A stretch of DNA of 64,000 bases from Acridotheres tristis (taxonomy: Eukaryota > Chordata > Aves > Passeriformes > Sturnidae). Made by a program: the position numbers and the translations under genes. Below, in pieces: positions 45,201 through 56,900 of this stretch. Location of the stretch: positions 12,256,479-12,320,478 of the forward strand of contig CM072899.1 of NCBI GenBank assembly GCA_037013685.1, in the 5' to 3' direction. Each line of letters opens with the position of its first letter. The first letter of the stretch is position 1. The notes below the pieces were generated by a model, which did not search any database, was not told the origin of the DNA, and saw only the letters and a list, made by a program, of their open reading frames with translations.

Positions 45201-47500
45201 CACAGATGTAAATACAGCTTGGGAGTGTGGCGGCTCTGGGCCAAAGGTATACCTAAGGGTTCTCTTACCCCAAAAAGCTCAGGTTTTTTGAACTGTGCCT
45301 TTCCTAATCTAGACCCTAGTGCTGCATTCTCATTCCAAACATGCTACAGGTTCCTGACACATTGCTGCTATTGGCAGTCAGCCTCTGCTGCTGCAGTTTC
45401 CTAATAATGGAGGATACTGAGTCTGGAGATTCCATCAGTTCCCGGGGCTGAATTTCTCCTGAACATAGTAAAAAGGATTATCTGCCATGTGCAAGGGCGT
45501 GTTCCAGTGCTGTGTTTGTCCTCACCACTTGCTTCCTGCAGATTGCAACTGCCCTGTGTGCTCCCTCTCCCCGGTCTGCAGGGAGACAGAGGCAGCAGCC
45601 CAAGTGCCAGCATAGCAAGCAGGAGGGAGCTGTTGTTTCTGGGAAGGAAGGCAGAGCACCAGGCAAGTCTGTTCTCTTAGCAGCTCCATCTTCTGGTTCT
45701 AGGGGCAAGTTACAGATTTTTAATGTTTTGGGTTTGGAAAAGACAAAGTAACCCAGTTGCAATGGATCAGTAATTAAAAATGAGGAAAAGAATGTTCTTT
45801 CGAATTACAAGGAGAGTTCAGTTAGCCTTTATAAGTAATGCAATTTCACGTCCAAACTTCACAAATGCAATCTTACTGTTCCAAGTGAATGAGACATTTC
45901 TCTTGCCAGCCCACAAGCCTGCATTACTCAGTGGAGGCTTTTTTTCCCCTCATATTTTTTAAGAGCTGGCAATTTGTAGACCTCTATATTTCTGATTCAG
46001 CTGTAATGCACTCATTTTCAGTGTTGTCCCTGCTATTGGTACTGCATTTTTTTCTTGAACTGATCTTCCAATTAGTTTTTCTGCCCTTTAGGATGCCATA
46101 TGCTTGCAAATGTTACATCTTCAGGTATGTTTCCTCATTTACTAAATTAGTAAAAATTACTTGCCCAGATAGGGGATTTACAGCTTTCATTCTGTTTGCA
46201 AGATTTTCTCCTCACACCTGTATCTTGAAGTTATGAATCAGCGATACTTTTATTATAAATTTTGCAGTCTAGGAGAGTACAAACATCAACTCATGCAAGA
46301 CTGAATTACATGTTATTTTTTAATTAGACTTCTAAAAAAAATAATCAAAGATCGACCCAAATTATTTAGGGTCAAGTTTTTCAGGGAGAGTCCATCATTA
46401 GTGCAGGGTCTTTCATTGCCACTTTTATAGCCACATTGCATTTTGCTTCCCTTTTGGATCCAAAGGGGCTTAGCTAAAGTGCTGACTTAACAAAACCAGA
46501 AATCTGAGGGTTTACATATAGCCTGGCAAAGCTGTTGGAAAAATGAGCACCATTTCATTGATGTCTTGTATTATGTTTTGGGGTGGATCTGGTAGAGCAG
46601 GTTAAGGGCCTGCTTCAAGCTTTCATCACCTCTTTCTACCCATCTCCAAGCCTGTGTCTGTTCTTCGGGCACAAACAGCTTTAAGGTGACTAAGTTCAGG
46701 ACATAGCGATCCACGAAAATGATAATACAAGCAAGAGAACTAAAGGCCCTGCATTTTTAACAGGATCATATCCCTGGTTTAGTTTGATGTAGCATGAGCA
46801 GGAACAAGGAGACAATTCAAAGGAGGTAGAGCAGATCAGGTAAGAGGAGTTTGGGAAGGTTAACTGCCTATTTTGCTGCAAAGAAGCTGCTTTCAAAGGA
46901 CATGTACATGAGCTCTTTAGCAACATAGGCCTCTACCGACTCAGAGGAATGGAATTTGTCCATTTCCCTGTATCTGTGGGCAGAGTTGGTAATGAAATAC
47001 TGGATGGTTCATGAGATTTGTCTTCTCATATGATGCTGTTTGAGACATGTTTGGAGATTTATGGGCCTGTATCTTTTTAGCCTTGTAGGATCTCTGAAGG
47101 TAAACTTGCCTTGAGGGCTTTGCTACTGCAGCTACCAGCATCATGTTAGATCCCCAAACACTACAGCAGCAAAACACAGTAGTAATTGTATTGGAAATAA
47201 CAGAAAAGAACAGATATTTAGAAACTTCTGCACACCACCACCCTTCACAACATGGCAAGTACTATGGCAAGAGACAGCACCAGCAACCCTCAGAAATGTC
47301 CCACCTGGAAGTGACTTCCTGGTTTGAGTAGTGTTTAAACAGTTGAGTGAATCCCAGCTACAGAGCACCAGAATGTAGGGGAGGTGAGCAGGTGCAGAGT
47401 ACACAGCTTTTATCAACCCAGGCAGACCTGCACTGCCATGAAAGACACCAGTAACTAGAAAAAAACCTCAAACTGACAACAGTGACAGACAATTGATACA
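42251..47500. other. ARF4-PDE12 intergenic region
   Basis: About 5.2 kb between two convergent genes. I see no exon with supportable splice sites, no RNA gene and no well-defined transposon. A short ATTCTATAATTCTATA at about 43323-43338 resembles a CR1 terminal octamer pair but lacks the preceding CR1 sequence. A GC-richer patch at about 45480-45680 is not recognised. Confidence 0.5.
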
Positions 47501-48626
47501 GGGAGTTTTATTAGGTGAAAGAGGATGATCTCATGAATGGTTTCCAAATGCTTTTTCTTTCTTATGGACTAATGATGCAGGGCAAGAAGCTTGTTAAATG
47601 ATTCAACCCAATCCAACACATTCAGTGTGGGTATGGGTAAAATACACTTCCCTGCATCCTACAAAATAGGGCAAACTAGGCTATTTCTACAAAGAAAAAA
47701 TATACGTAAAAAACCTTAAAAATTCAGGCTGTCTTTGTATGCAAGAGAGGAACAAAATACAACCATTATGATCAAGGTTTGCAAGTCACCTGTCTTTGTA
47801 AAGATTTAGGCAAAGATAACTATGCACCACACTGTTCTGTATCTCTCCCCACCTGAAAACAGATGATATTGATAAATATCCCTCCCATTCAGAGCTGTAT
47901 TTTTTATTGCTGATGACTCAAACCAAAGGAGCATATGTTCAAAGTAGATGCTGTTTCTTCATGTAGTACAATTTCACAAGGTGTTAACATTATCCTCATT
48001 ACCCATCTTATGTGGGCAGACAGATTGTTTCCAAATCAATTATAGCCTTGAATTTAAAATGGTTGATTACTGACAGAAAGTCTATTCACTGATAATTAAG
48101 AACATATTTTCAGAAGTTGGTAGGTACAAGTACATTGTTCACACAACTTACTAGAAGTTGTGCCATAGTAATGGTAAGTGAACAAGACAATTCATGAACT
48201 TAAATTATCATTATATTAATTAAAGTGGAGTCAGCTAAATCCATTTGGGTTTGGGTGCTGTGTTTATTTCTGAATTAAGCAGGGTTCAATTTGTACAGTC
48301 TTCGAAATCAGTTTAAATTCCCATTTTTTTTTAAACAAAATAATTCTTAATCCTTTAAAAACACCACTAAAAAGGTATATGATAATCCAGTTTTCAAAAC
48401 CCTGTCTTCAATATATTCTTTCCCATTAGCATATAAAAAAGGGGGAAATTGTCATGCAAATATTCTGTTTGTGACAATATTCAGTAAAGCCATTAAACAC
48501 ATGAACTCTTAATAATTTTGGCTTTCCTTTTAGTACCCTTTACAGGGTGTAACCTCAGTTCCCCAGCAGTACATTAAATTAAATTTCTTGTTTGAAAACC
48601 TCCAGAAGCACCATCCCAGAGCTACT
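47490..48626 (-). other. PDE12: PDE12 3' UTR (inferred extent)
   Basis: AT-rich minus-strand sequence following the PDE12 stop codon, with three candidate AATAAA signals. No other feature is seen. Confidence 0.45.
47507..47512 (-). terminator. PDE12: Candidate distal polyadenylation signal of PDE12
   Basis: TTTATT on the plus strand is AATAAA on the minus strand. It lies 1.1 kb beyond the PDE12 stop. Closer alternatives are at 47903-47908 and 48263-48268. Confidence 0.4.
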
Positions 48627-49069
48627 CTATTTCCACTTCAAGTCACATATTAGTGCTATATGATCAGAAGGATGTGAAACACTTGGCAAAGCCTGATGGG
48701 TTGTTATTTCTTCATGACTTGGCAATGGGATAACTTGTTCAACCTCTAGAGCATTTCTGTCAATGAAAATGTAGTCCAGACATCCATGAAACCCACCGAC
48801 ATAGTTTGTATAAGCAGGTTCTCCACAAGCACTTAGCAGTTTGAAAGGATGGCTTAGAGACATACTGCACCTTTCTTCCTCCCCATTTGAGACCCAGTCT
48901 TCATGATCTTCAGCAATGCCACCACTGCTGATGAAACTGTAAGTTCCTGATGAGGGTGTGCTGTTAAAATCTCCACAGAATATGACTGGGATACGGGGAT
49001 ACAAGTCACAGGCTACGTGTTTGATGTGAGACATGGCTACAGCGATTTGGATCAGACGGATGTTCCCAC
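48627..49069 (-). CDS. PDE12: PDE12 terminal coding exon 3
   Basis: Runs on the minus strand from 49069 down to 48627, encoding residues 440-586 and the stop. It contains CGDFNSTP, NYVGGFHGCLDYIFIDRNAL, LPSHEEITTHQALPSVSHPS and the catalytic SDHIALICDLKWK end. Confidence 0.96.
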
Positions 49070-52000
49070 CTAAGGATGTAAAAAAGCATTATTTTAAATA
49101 ATGCAAAACAAGGTTACTCATTTAAGCATATATAGCTCTGAAACAGCAATCCTGAATTTTAGAATAGTTTTCATGAATTAAGAAGACTTTAAAGTTTGTG
49201 ACTATCGAAGTTTTTCAGTGACAGACAATTTGAACTTAAACTCATCCATGCAAGAACTCTGAAGCTTTAACACCCATATACAGCAGTTTTCCATCTCATG
49301 GCAACCATCCTAATAATATTCCCCAAAAAGCACAGAACCAAAAGAAAACTAACTGAGAAGAATCTCTCCTCACAGTTTCTGGAGCCCAATCGGGTTGCCC
49401 TCCTGGCAGTACCCTGGGAGAGCTCCATGTTCAACAGGCCAGGGAAACAGTAAGCACACACAAAGCTCTCTCTATTCTATGTCTGCTTTTTGGGTGAGTT
49501 GTGTGTTATGTGACTTGCCTTGCTTTCAGCTGGATTCTACCGACTCCCAGGCACACTAGAAAAATAAATATATAAATGGACCTAGGAGTCTGGCTTGATT
49601 TCATCTAGATAAGAAGTAAGGCAGGAAACCCGCAGTTCCAGAATAAAAGGCTACAGCTGCAAAAGAATGGTGGGAAATCTGTTCTCCCAAGGAAGAGGAA
49701 AAACCTTTCGAAACCCAGTTTTCCTACATGCAGGAATGTGCCAAAATTACCTTTGGGGTGCCAGTATAGGTGGGTATTTGCTACACAAAGCTGCCTCGAA
49801 GGATCAGTTGTAGACTGAAGTACCGAAACCTTTAAGAGAAAAAGCAGCCTTTGTTAAGTCTTAAAATAGAAAGGTTATATATTTTTAAATGCACTATTCA
49901 GCTTATGCCTTTTTGGCAATCCAGTTCAAACAATCTGATGCTTATAACCAATAAACTCAATTTAGAAGCTGTACTTTTCATTCATCTTCCTTAGAAGGTC
50001 TGGGTATCAGCCAAAATATTACTACTATATCATTTAAACAACATTCTTCTGACTGTGTCTGGTTTGGCCATATTTTATCACAAGATACAGTTCAAGCTGT
50101 ACCACTCCGAAATACTTTTACTTTCTATTCACTCTCTGCAATAGAGCTAGAGCTGCATCTCTGTTTTTAGCAAGCAAATGTAGCATTCCGTAATTGTTAA
50201 ATTGAACACAAATATGGAGGTGATTTCAGTTATGAAGGAAATCCTGTTAGTCCTACTCAGTTCGTGAACAGGAAAGTTTTACCAGTGTTTCTGCAATTCC
50301 TGACACAGCCTTCGATCTTACACACTTGTACTTGCACAACAGCTCCATGGCCAGACTCTGCCATCAGGAAGCTCACACAGCTGTCCAACCTTATTTGTCT
50401 CCCTCCTGTCACTTGCTAAAGAGGCATTATAAAGCATACTCAACCAACTTACTTAAAACTGATTTATAAGATCTAAGTTTTATAAAGTATATTCTGACAT
50501 ATAAAAGTAAGTAGTGAAAAGTTGGCTGCCAATACCACCAGCCAGGAATCACAACCTGGCCCAGAATCTCAACAGCTGCCTTCATTTTAAAGCAAAATAA
50601 TACTGCCTTTTTTAAACCAAATTTTGGTAATTCCATATATGCAGTTCAGTGAGACCTCAATGTTTTGTTCTTATTCCTAAGTTTATCTTCTGCTCTATCC
50701 ATTACCCCAGCTAACAGAGAACACAGTTCCATGTTTCAAACTCTTAATCCCTCACCTCCCTTCTGCTGCTTGAGGCTCAACAACAGCTGGCCCGGCTGCA
50801 CCTGGAGACACTGGGAGGAGACGGAGAAAGGGGGAGAAAAGAGGGGAAAGAGAAGAAGGCATATCAAAGCTGGTACCTGCAGCACAGATGATCTCTGCAG
50901 CACCTTCTCCTGCACCAGGGGGTACTTGGCCAGCTGCTCACACAGCTCCTTGTGCAGCGGCTCTGAGAGCAGCGCTTCGCTGAAAGTGATATCGTGCTGG
51001 CTGAGGAGACTGAACTTGTCCCTGCGATAGAAAGTGGCGAGGCCTTCGTGCTGCTTCTCCTTAATCCTGAACAGCCCCTCCAGTCCAAAAGCATCGAGCG
51101 CCGGGGCCAAGCTGTCCAGGAAGACAGATTTATCCACCTCTTGCAAGCAGATGAGGTCGGCGCTGTAGCCTGCCAGCTCCTTCTTGAGCAGGTTCTGCCT
51201 GTAGTCGATCTCCAGGGCGTAGGGAGCGCAGTAGGGGTACAGCACGGTGCGGGAGAACTCGGTCTGCGCGTAGGTGTCGGCCAGGATGTTGTAGGAGACG
51301 GCGCGGACGGAGCCGTGGCCGCAAACCTTCTTGGTGTAGAGGTGCCGGGAGTCGAAGGTGCAGGCGCCGGGCCCGGCCTCCACGGGGCCGCTGCTTTCCA
51401 CCTCGCAGGCCGGGCCGTAGCGTTGCTCCCCGTCCCCGGGCGTGCAGCGCAGCTTCAGCCGCAGCCCCACCAGCGCGTTCGACGGCGTGAACACGCGCTC
51501 GGCCGCCGCCGTCTCCACCCAGGCCTCCCCGGCCTCCTCCCCGGCGCCCGCGGGGCGCTGCTCGCGGAACCAGCGGAACAGGCAGTGCTGCGGAGCGGCG
51601 AACTCGGCGCTCACCTTGGGGCATACGGGGAAGCCGGCGAGGAGCGAGCGCGGCAGGCGGAGCTCGGTGAGCGCGGGCGGGTTGCGCTCCACGCGGTACC
51701 GCGCGTCCCCGATGTGCAGCACGGCGCCGTCCTGCCAGGCAGCCGCGTTCGGCACCTCCTCCGCCACCGCCGCGCCGTCGCGGGAGAACAGCCGCACGGC
51801 CGGCACCGCCGCCTCGCCCTCCGCATCGCCCTCCGCCCGCGCCTTCTTGCTCTTCTTGCCCGCCTTGCCGTGGCTCTTAGCGGCGTTGGTGGCGATGCGC
51901 GCCAGCGCCCGCCCCAGCGGCTCCGCCTGGTCGCGCTGCATGTGCCGAGCGCTGCCGTCGGGCAGCACGAACCGCAGGCTCAGCTTGGGCTCGGACGGCA

Positions 52001-52115
52001 CGCAGCGCACCACGGCGCGCTCCATGGCGGCGGGCGGGCGGTCGCCACCGCCGTGCGGAGGTGCGGCGGGGGAGCCGCGGAGGCTCTGGAGGGCGGAGCG
52101 GAGCCGACGCCACAT
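48627..52115 (-). CDS. PDE12: 2',5'-phosphodiesterase 12 (3 coding exons, 586 aa)
   Basis: PDE12 degrades 2-5A, the activator of RNase L, and removes poly(A) from mitochondrial RNAs. Three exons (52115-50877, 49829-49751, 49069-48627, read on the minus strand) join to 587 codons with stop; human has 609. The N-terminus MWRRLRSALQSLRGS is Arg-rich without acidic residues, as in a mitochondrial presequence. The C-terminal half is an exonuclease-endonuclease-phosphatase domain: SYNILAD (Asn276), LQEVD with catalytic Glu326, NTHLYWHP (His433), CGDFNSTP (Asp473, Asn475) and the terminal HPSDHIAL (Asp575, His576). All expected metal and phosphate ligands are present, so the enzyme should be active. 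Exon 1 carries 70% of the protein. Met1 has a poor Kozak context and Met31 a perfect one; see findings. Confidence 0.97.
49751..49829 (-). CDS. PDE12: PDE12 coding exon 2
   Basis: A 79-base exon for residues 414-440: VSVLQSTTDPSRQLCVANTH then LYWHPKG. It holds the conserved NTHLYWHP motif. Acceptor CTCTTAAAG, donor GTAATT. Confidence 0.96.
49830..50876 (-). other. PDE12: PDE12 intron 1
   Basis: A 1.0-kb AT-rich intron. I see no additional exon or named repeat. Intron 2 (49070-49750) is similar. Confidence 0.75.
50877..52115 (-). CDS. PDE12: PDE12 coding exon 1
   Basis: Encodes residues 1-413, from the presequence through MERAVVRC, the non-catalytic N-terminal region and the first half of the EEP domain including LQEVD. 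It ends LQRSSVLQ at CTGCAG|GTACCA. Reading through the donor would add 46 residues before a stop (to 50736) and lose the catalytic His/Asp residues. Confidence 0.96.
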
Positions 52116-52330
52116 GGACCCAGCGGCGCTGCGGCTTCCGCGGGGCGCGGCCGGAACCGCCGGGCGGGGCGGGGCTGTGCCGTCACCGCGCGCGACGGGG
52201 GCGGGGCCACGGGCGGGGCTTCCGCAGCCGTCAGCGCGCGCGCGCCAAGGGGCGGGGCCGCGCGGGAGGCGGGGAGGGGGCGGGCACGCGCGCCGCTGGC
52301 CGTGAGACAGCGCCCCCTCCTGGTGCTCGG
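52116..52330. promoter_or_regulatory. PDE12: PDE12 promoter with GC boxes, end of CpG island
   Basis: CpG-dense sequence directly upstream of the PDE12 start. It has at least four GGGGCGGGGC-type GC boxes (near 52163, 52198, 52213 and 52250), and the island covers all of PDE12 exon 1. No TATA box is present. Confidence 0.65.
52309..52323 (-). promoter_or_regulatory. Near-consensus CTCF motif
   Basis: On the minus strand the site reads CCAGGAGGGGGCGCT. It fits the CTCF core CCASYAGRKGGCRSY at 14 of 15 positions. It lies about 200 bases upstream of PDE12, between the divergent PDE12 and DNAH12 transcription units. Occupancy is inferred. Confidence 0.5.
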
Positions 52331-52992
52331 TGTGCCCTCCGGGCTGTGCCCTCGCTCCGGTGCCCGCGCCCCGCGCCCCGCCGTTAACCCTATGGCACGG
52401 CGTGAGTCAGGCCCACCTGGGAACCAGCGGGTTCTGTTCCCTCAGCAGCGAGTCCCCCTCTCCTCAGCGCAGCTGCCTGGCCAACAGGTGTGCGAGGCGC
52501 GCGTGGGTCTCCCTCATAACGCCCTGACGCTAACGGCCGATTGATAAATCCTCTAACGTCAAGGATTTGTGTTCTGTTCGTGAGAAACATGTGTGGGTTG
52601 AGACCTCACACTGAATAGTCACGGGCAGTGAGAGCCACGCTAGAAAAGTGCCCAGGACTTTGGAAAACATAAAATTCCCTCACGCTGCTCCCGCAGCCTC
52701 TTTGCGTGGGGCTCTGCCCACAGAGACACAAAATTAAGGTTTTAAAGCCTCTTTTATCAAGTGTGGGCACGTGTGTAGCAAATCTGTTGAGTTCCTTAAA
52801 ATTTCCATTTATAGTTGTACAAAAAGCAGAATCCCAGCAACAGCCATCTGAAGCCTGAGGATATTACATTTATAATTTCTCAAGCATTCTTGCTGCGATG
52901 TGCTTGGTGCAGGCAGAGGCTGGAGCAGAGGGACTTTCTGACTCGCTCGGGTTGTACTAACCCTGTGGTAGACCGGGACCGTAAAGGTAGGG

Positions 52993-53108
52993 CTTTCTTT
53001 TTCTTTTTCTTTTTCTTTTTCTTTTTCTTTTTCTTTTTCTTTTTCTTTTTCTTTTTCTTTTTTTTCTTTTTCTTTTTCTTTTTCTTTTTCTTTTTCTTTT
53101 TCTTCTCT
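52993..53108 (+). repeat. (TTTTTC)n microsatellite
   Basis: About 115 bases of almost pure TTTTTC hexamer, interrupted once near 53060 where one C has become T. The opposite strand is a pure GA-type purine run. Open frames of Lys/Arg/Glu or Phe across it are artefacts. Confidence 0.97.
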
Positions 53109-53109
53109 T

Positions 53110-53250
53110 GAGGCCAGGGAGAGCCCCGCCCTCTGCTCCAGGGTAACCGCGCAGTTGTGCCGAGCGGGGCCCGCGGCGCGGGGTGAGGTGAGAGCGGCGG
53201 GGCTGAGGGGGCGCCGGGTAAAGGCGGTGTTGTCCCGGCCGGCCGTAGCT
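53110..53250 (+). promoter_or_regulatory. DNAH12: Possible DNAH12 promoter and non-coding first exon
   Basis: CpG-rich patch just before DNAH12 with GC-rich sequence and tandem possible donors (GTGAGG at 53183, GTGAGA at 53188). The first DNAH12 coding exon begins right at a splice acceptor, so an upstream non-coding exon is needed and this is the nearest candidate. Confidence 0.35.
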
Positions 53251-53763
53251 GAGCTTTGTGTCCTTTGGTGCATTCACCACCGCCCGGTTTGGTTTTTAGG
53301 ACGTGCCACTGATTTAGGAGATAGCTTTGGCTTTCTGTTCCCCTGTGGGAAGCTGTTGAAATGCAGTGGTGAGTTTGTGCATCATGTTTCCAGGGGAACC
53401 CGACCATCAGTCTTTGGAATAGCCCTACTGAGGCGATTAAGCAGCCATAGAAGAGAGGTCTTTTAGTTGAGCCTTAGCCCAGTCGCAGAACACAAATTTG
53501 TTGACTTTTTTTTTCTTTCTTCCTTTTTTTTTTTTCCTTATGGCAGGCTCTGTATGTACATGCTCTCCCTTTGAACTCTGCCATTCGATCATGTAAACTG
53601 TTCTCTTCTTTGAAAGCTCAACTGTCATACATAAACTGTGTCATACCTAAACTGAGGTGGCCTCATTTTAAGCCTTATGTCCATTCAACTTAATAGATGC
53701 ATGTGTTAAATTCCTTTGTGGAGAGAATTGTATTCTAGAGTTTTGGTTTTGTTATGGTTTTAG

Positions 53764-53927
53764 ATGGAGCACTCAGATGAAGCAGCTTCCAATAAACGGA
53801 CTTTGAGAACTTTGTTTCGTCCTGCTGCTTTACCTCCACCAGTCATATCTGAAACATCTCCATCACAGAAGAAACTATTGGCATACCACAGAGGCAAGGA
53901 GCAGCAAGAGATCATTAATCAGTTACT
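53764..53927 (+). CDS. DNAH12: DNAH12 coding exon 1
   Basis: Encodes residues 1-55, beginning MEHSDEAASNKRTLRTLFRP and ending near KEQQEIINQL. The ATG directly follows the acceptor GTTTTAG. Donor CT|GTGAGT. The N-terminus is poorly conserved, so the start is slightly uncertain. Confidence 0.8.
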
Positions 53928-56900
53928 GTGAGTTTCATGTAATTCAAGACACGTTGAAATTCAAGTGAAAGAGACATTACACATTTGATATGTGACAAAT
54001 AGAGGTGTTTGTTTAATATAATTATAGTGAGATTTAGTGATAAAGGGGTTGGTAATGATGAAAAAATAGGTTGCATCAATTAAAGTGTTAGCATTATTTT
54101 TACTATATTATTTGTAGTTTTTCTGCACTTCTGATGCTGTGGTTTACTTTAGAATTGATCGAGCTCTTGAAGTCTATTACATAACCATGGAAGAAACAGA
54201 TGAGAGAGATGCTGCACCTCCTATCACAGAACTGCCTTCCACTGTGAGAAAGTATTTCTTTATTAAGTCTTGCCTATAAAGTTCTTTGTTATTGGGACAT
54301 TTATTTTCCTTCTTAGAATTTACATCAAGATACTCGTTTTGCTCCTCAGTAATTCATAAATGTATTTATATACTCAGGTAATCCAATTGAAATGTATGCC
54401 TGTATATCTACAGAATAAAGTCTTTAGGAATAAGATTTGCTACATTTTGTATTTCCAGTATTTTTGTTTGTATGTTCTTCGTATATAACAATGTTCCATT
54501 TCTTTTTATGCAGATGCATGATGAAGAAAGCCAAAAAAGAGTGAGTTAAATTCTTTCATTTGCTTTTTTTGGAGTAGGAGAGTGAATGGCCCCTATTCAG
54601 AGAAGTTGAGTATGTTATGCAGAATTATTGCTATTAAACAAGAAAAAGTAGTCTTGGTGGGGGGAAATGGAATAAGACCAAAATAGGAGCCTTGTTTTGT
54701 GGTCCTGTAGATGTCTAAAACTTTCTGGTCTAGAGAGTATGTCTATCAATAATTAATTTAACCTTAGTTAAAGATCATTACTTAGGAAAAAACCTAACAG
54801 GCTTCAGGATTTTTTCAGTTGAGGTCATAGATTATATCTTAGCCTGTACAAAAAGTAGTCTTTGACAATTTGAAGAACATGCACTAAACTTCACATTTGT
54901 GTATAGCTTTTAAGGTAAGACTTCATCTCTGAGAGCCAGTTGAAATTCAAACTAGTACTGAAATATTTATATTAAGTAACCTAAAGTAACACCAATTTTG
55001 TGTAGCTGTTGTTAGGTATACTCATTCTGTAGACTGCAGAGATTTTATAATAAAACTCAATCAAAAGCAGAAATACTTATTTTTTTTTGGCCAGGACCCA
55101 GTCCCCTTATGTTTGTCCACACTTTTTCCCAGATAACTGTTTGTCCAAAGAACAATAACCTTCACCTTTAACTATTTTATTGCTAGCCATAAACTTCAGC
55201 AGAGAACCAAGGAAAATGCTATACTGACAAGTACAGTATTTTATATTTAAACATTAAGACAGAGAGACCATGTTACCAACCACAGAGCAGCTTTTAGGGT
55301 ATTAGTCAGTGAATACTGAAAATATTAGATTGAATACCCTGCCCTTAAGGAAATTAAGAAATTGTGAATAAAAAGAGACTTTTTTGGCAAGCCTGACACA
55401 AAAATACATACATAGGTAGTTATTAGACCTCTGAAAATTTTGTCCTTTCAGGCAGACTACCTCTTTTTGAAGAAATGTGTGCAGAGTAATCCAGTGATTC
55501 CCATCCAGCAGCAGTGGCTGAGGTCCATGCTCGCCATGGTGCCACAGTCACTTATGGAGGGCAGAGAGAGAGAGCTGCTCACTGAAGAGCTGTTAAAGGA
55601 GGTAGTGAAAGATTATGAAACGAGCATGCAAAGATGTGTGTGTGAGTACTTCAAATTACTCAGCACTGATATTAATATTTTAAGCTCTATATTCTCCTGC
55701 TGAAAATATTTTTTCTGATTTGTTCTTTCAGCCAGGCAGGATCTTTGTAATTAACTACTGATTTAGCTTTTCTTGCCTCATCAAATGTGTGTTGGCTGGC
55801 CAAAATATTTAAGGCAAAATTTGCTTGTTTTATTTGAACCAGTGAATAGTTAACCAGCTGAAAGTACAGTTCAAGCAAAGACAGCTGTAGACCTCATGTC
55901 CAAAAGGTTGATTGCTGATGATGTTATTTCATTATGTCTTTAACCTATTTAGTTAATTTGAAGCAAGAATGTATTGCTGTTTACTGTTAAAGAAATGAAA
56001 GTTTTAATGTACTAGTAATTCTCTCTCCCTCTTCAGGAACAGCAGCTTTTTAAAGCAGTTATTCACAAACACATTCATGAATTTTCTCATGGTGCTTTTG
56101 TTGAATGAGGAAGCTCACAATAAAAATCTGCAAAGATAACTACTGTTTTCAGATATCTCTCATACAAGTCACTTAAATTTTAAAACCTTTTAAAAAATGT
56201 CACAAGCTGGAATTTCAAAAGTGTTTTCCCTTGAAATAATGTGTTATTTACATTTGTAGTAACTAGAATCGAAATTGAGCCCAGTTTCGTTAATATTTTA
56301 GTGAATCGCTGATCTTTTTAAAAATATAGATTAAAAATTAATCAATTTAACATTGGACTACCTTCTTTATAATATCATCAGTGGCATAATTATAGAATCC
56401 TACTGTAATTATGTAAAAAAGTTGTCATAAATTCTTGTAATCATAGAATATATCAAATTGGAAGGGGTCCTTAAGGATTAGAGTCCAACTCCTTGCTCCT
56501 TGCAGGGCTATCTAAACCTCAGCCATACAACTGAGAGCACTGTCCAGATGCTCCTTGCACTCTGGCAGGACTGGTGCCATGACTGCTTCCCTGGGGAGCC
56601 TGCTCCTGTGGCTGACCATCCCCTCAGCAAAAAAACTGCATAAGCATTTAATTATTTAAACACAAACGCATCTGAAAATCTTCAGGAACAGGAGCCAGAA
56701 TTGGAGTTAAGGTACCCGAGTCTGTATTAAAATTTAGCAGAAGCTGTTGATTTTGAGTTACCTTTGGGAGAATGTGTTTTGTAGACTAGGGTGACACAAT
56801 TACTTTTTCATCCTACTATGTACTTGGTTCAAGGAGGTACAGTGACTATTGAATATGGCCTAATTTTCTTCTAATGTTCATACATTTTTTTCTTAGTGAG

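Larger units (their letters stand above)
52331..53763. other. PDE12-DNAH12 head-to-head intergenic region
   Basis: About 1.4 kb. It contains the TTTTTC tract (52993-53108) and then a small CpG-rich patch (53110-53250) that could hold a non-coding DNAH12 first exon with donor GAG|GTGAGA at 53187/53188. The remainder is unremarkable. Confidence 0.5.

Noticed and set aside
50994..52544. 516-codon open frame on the plus strand antisense to PDE12 exon 1
   Set aside because: It is a shadow of a very GC-rich coding exon. The protein is Arg/Gly/Ala-rich low complexity and matches no family.
52809..53407. Lys/Glu-rich and Phe-rich frames of 98-175 codons
   Set aside because: Produced entirely by the TTTTTC microsatellite.
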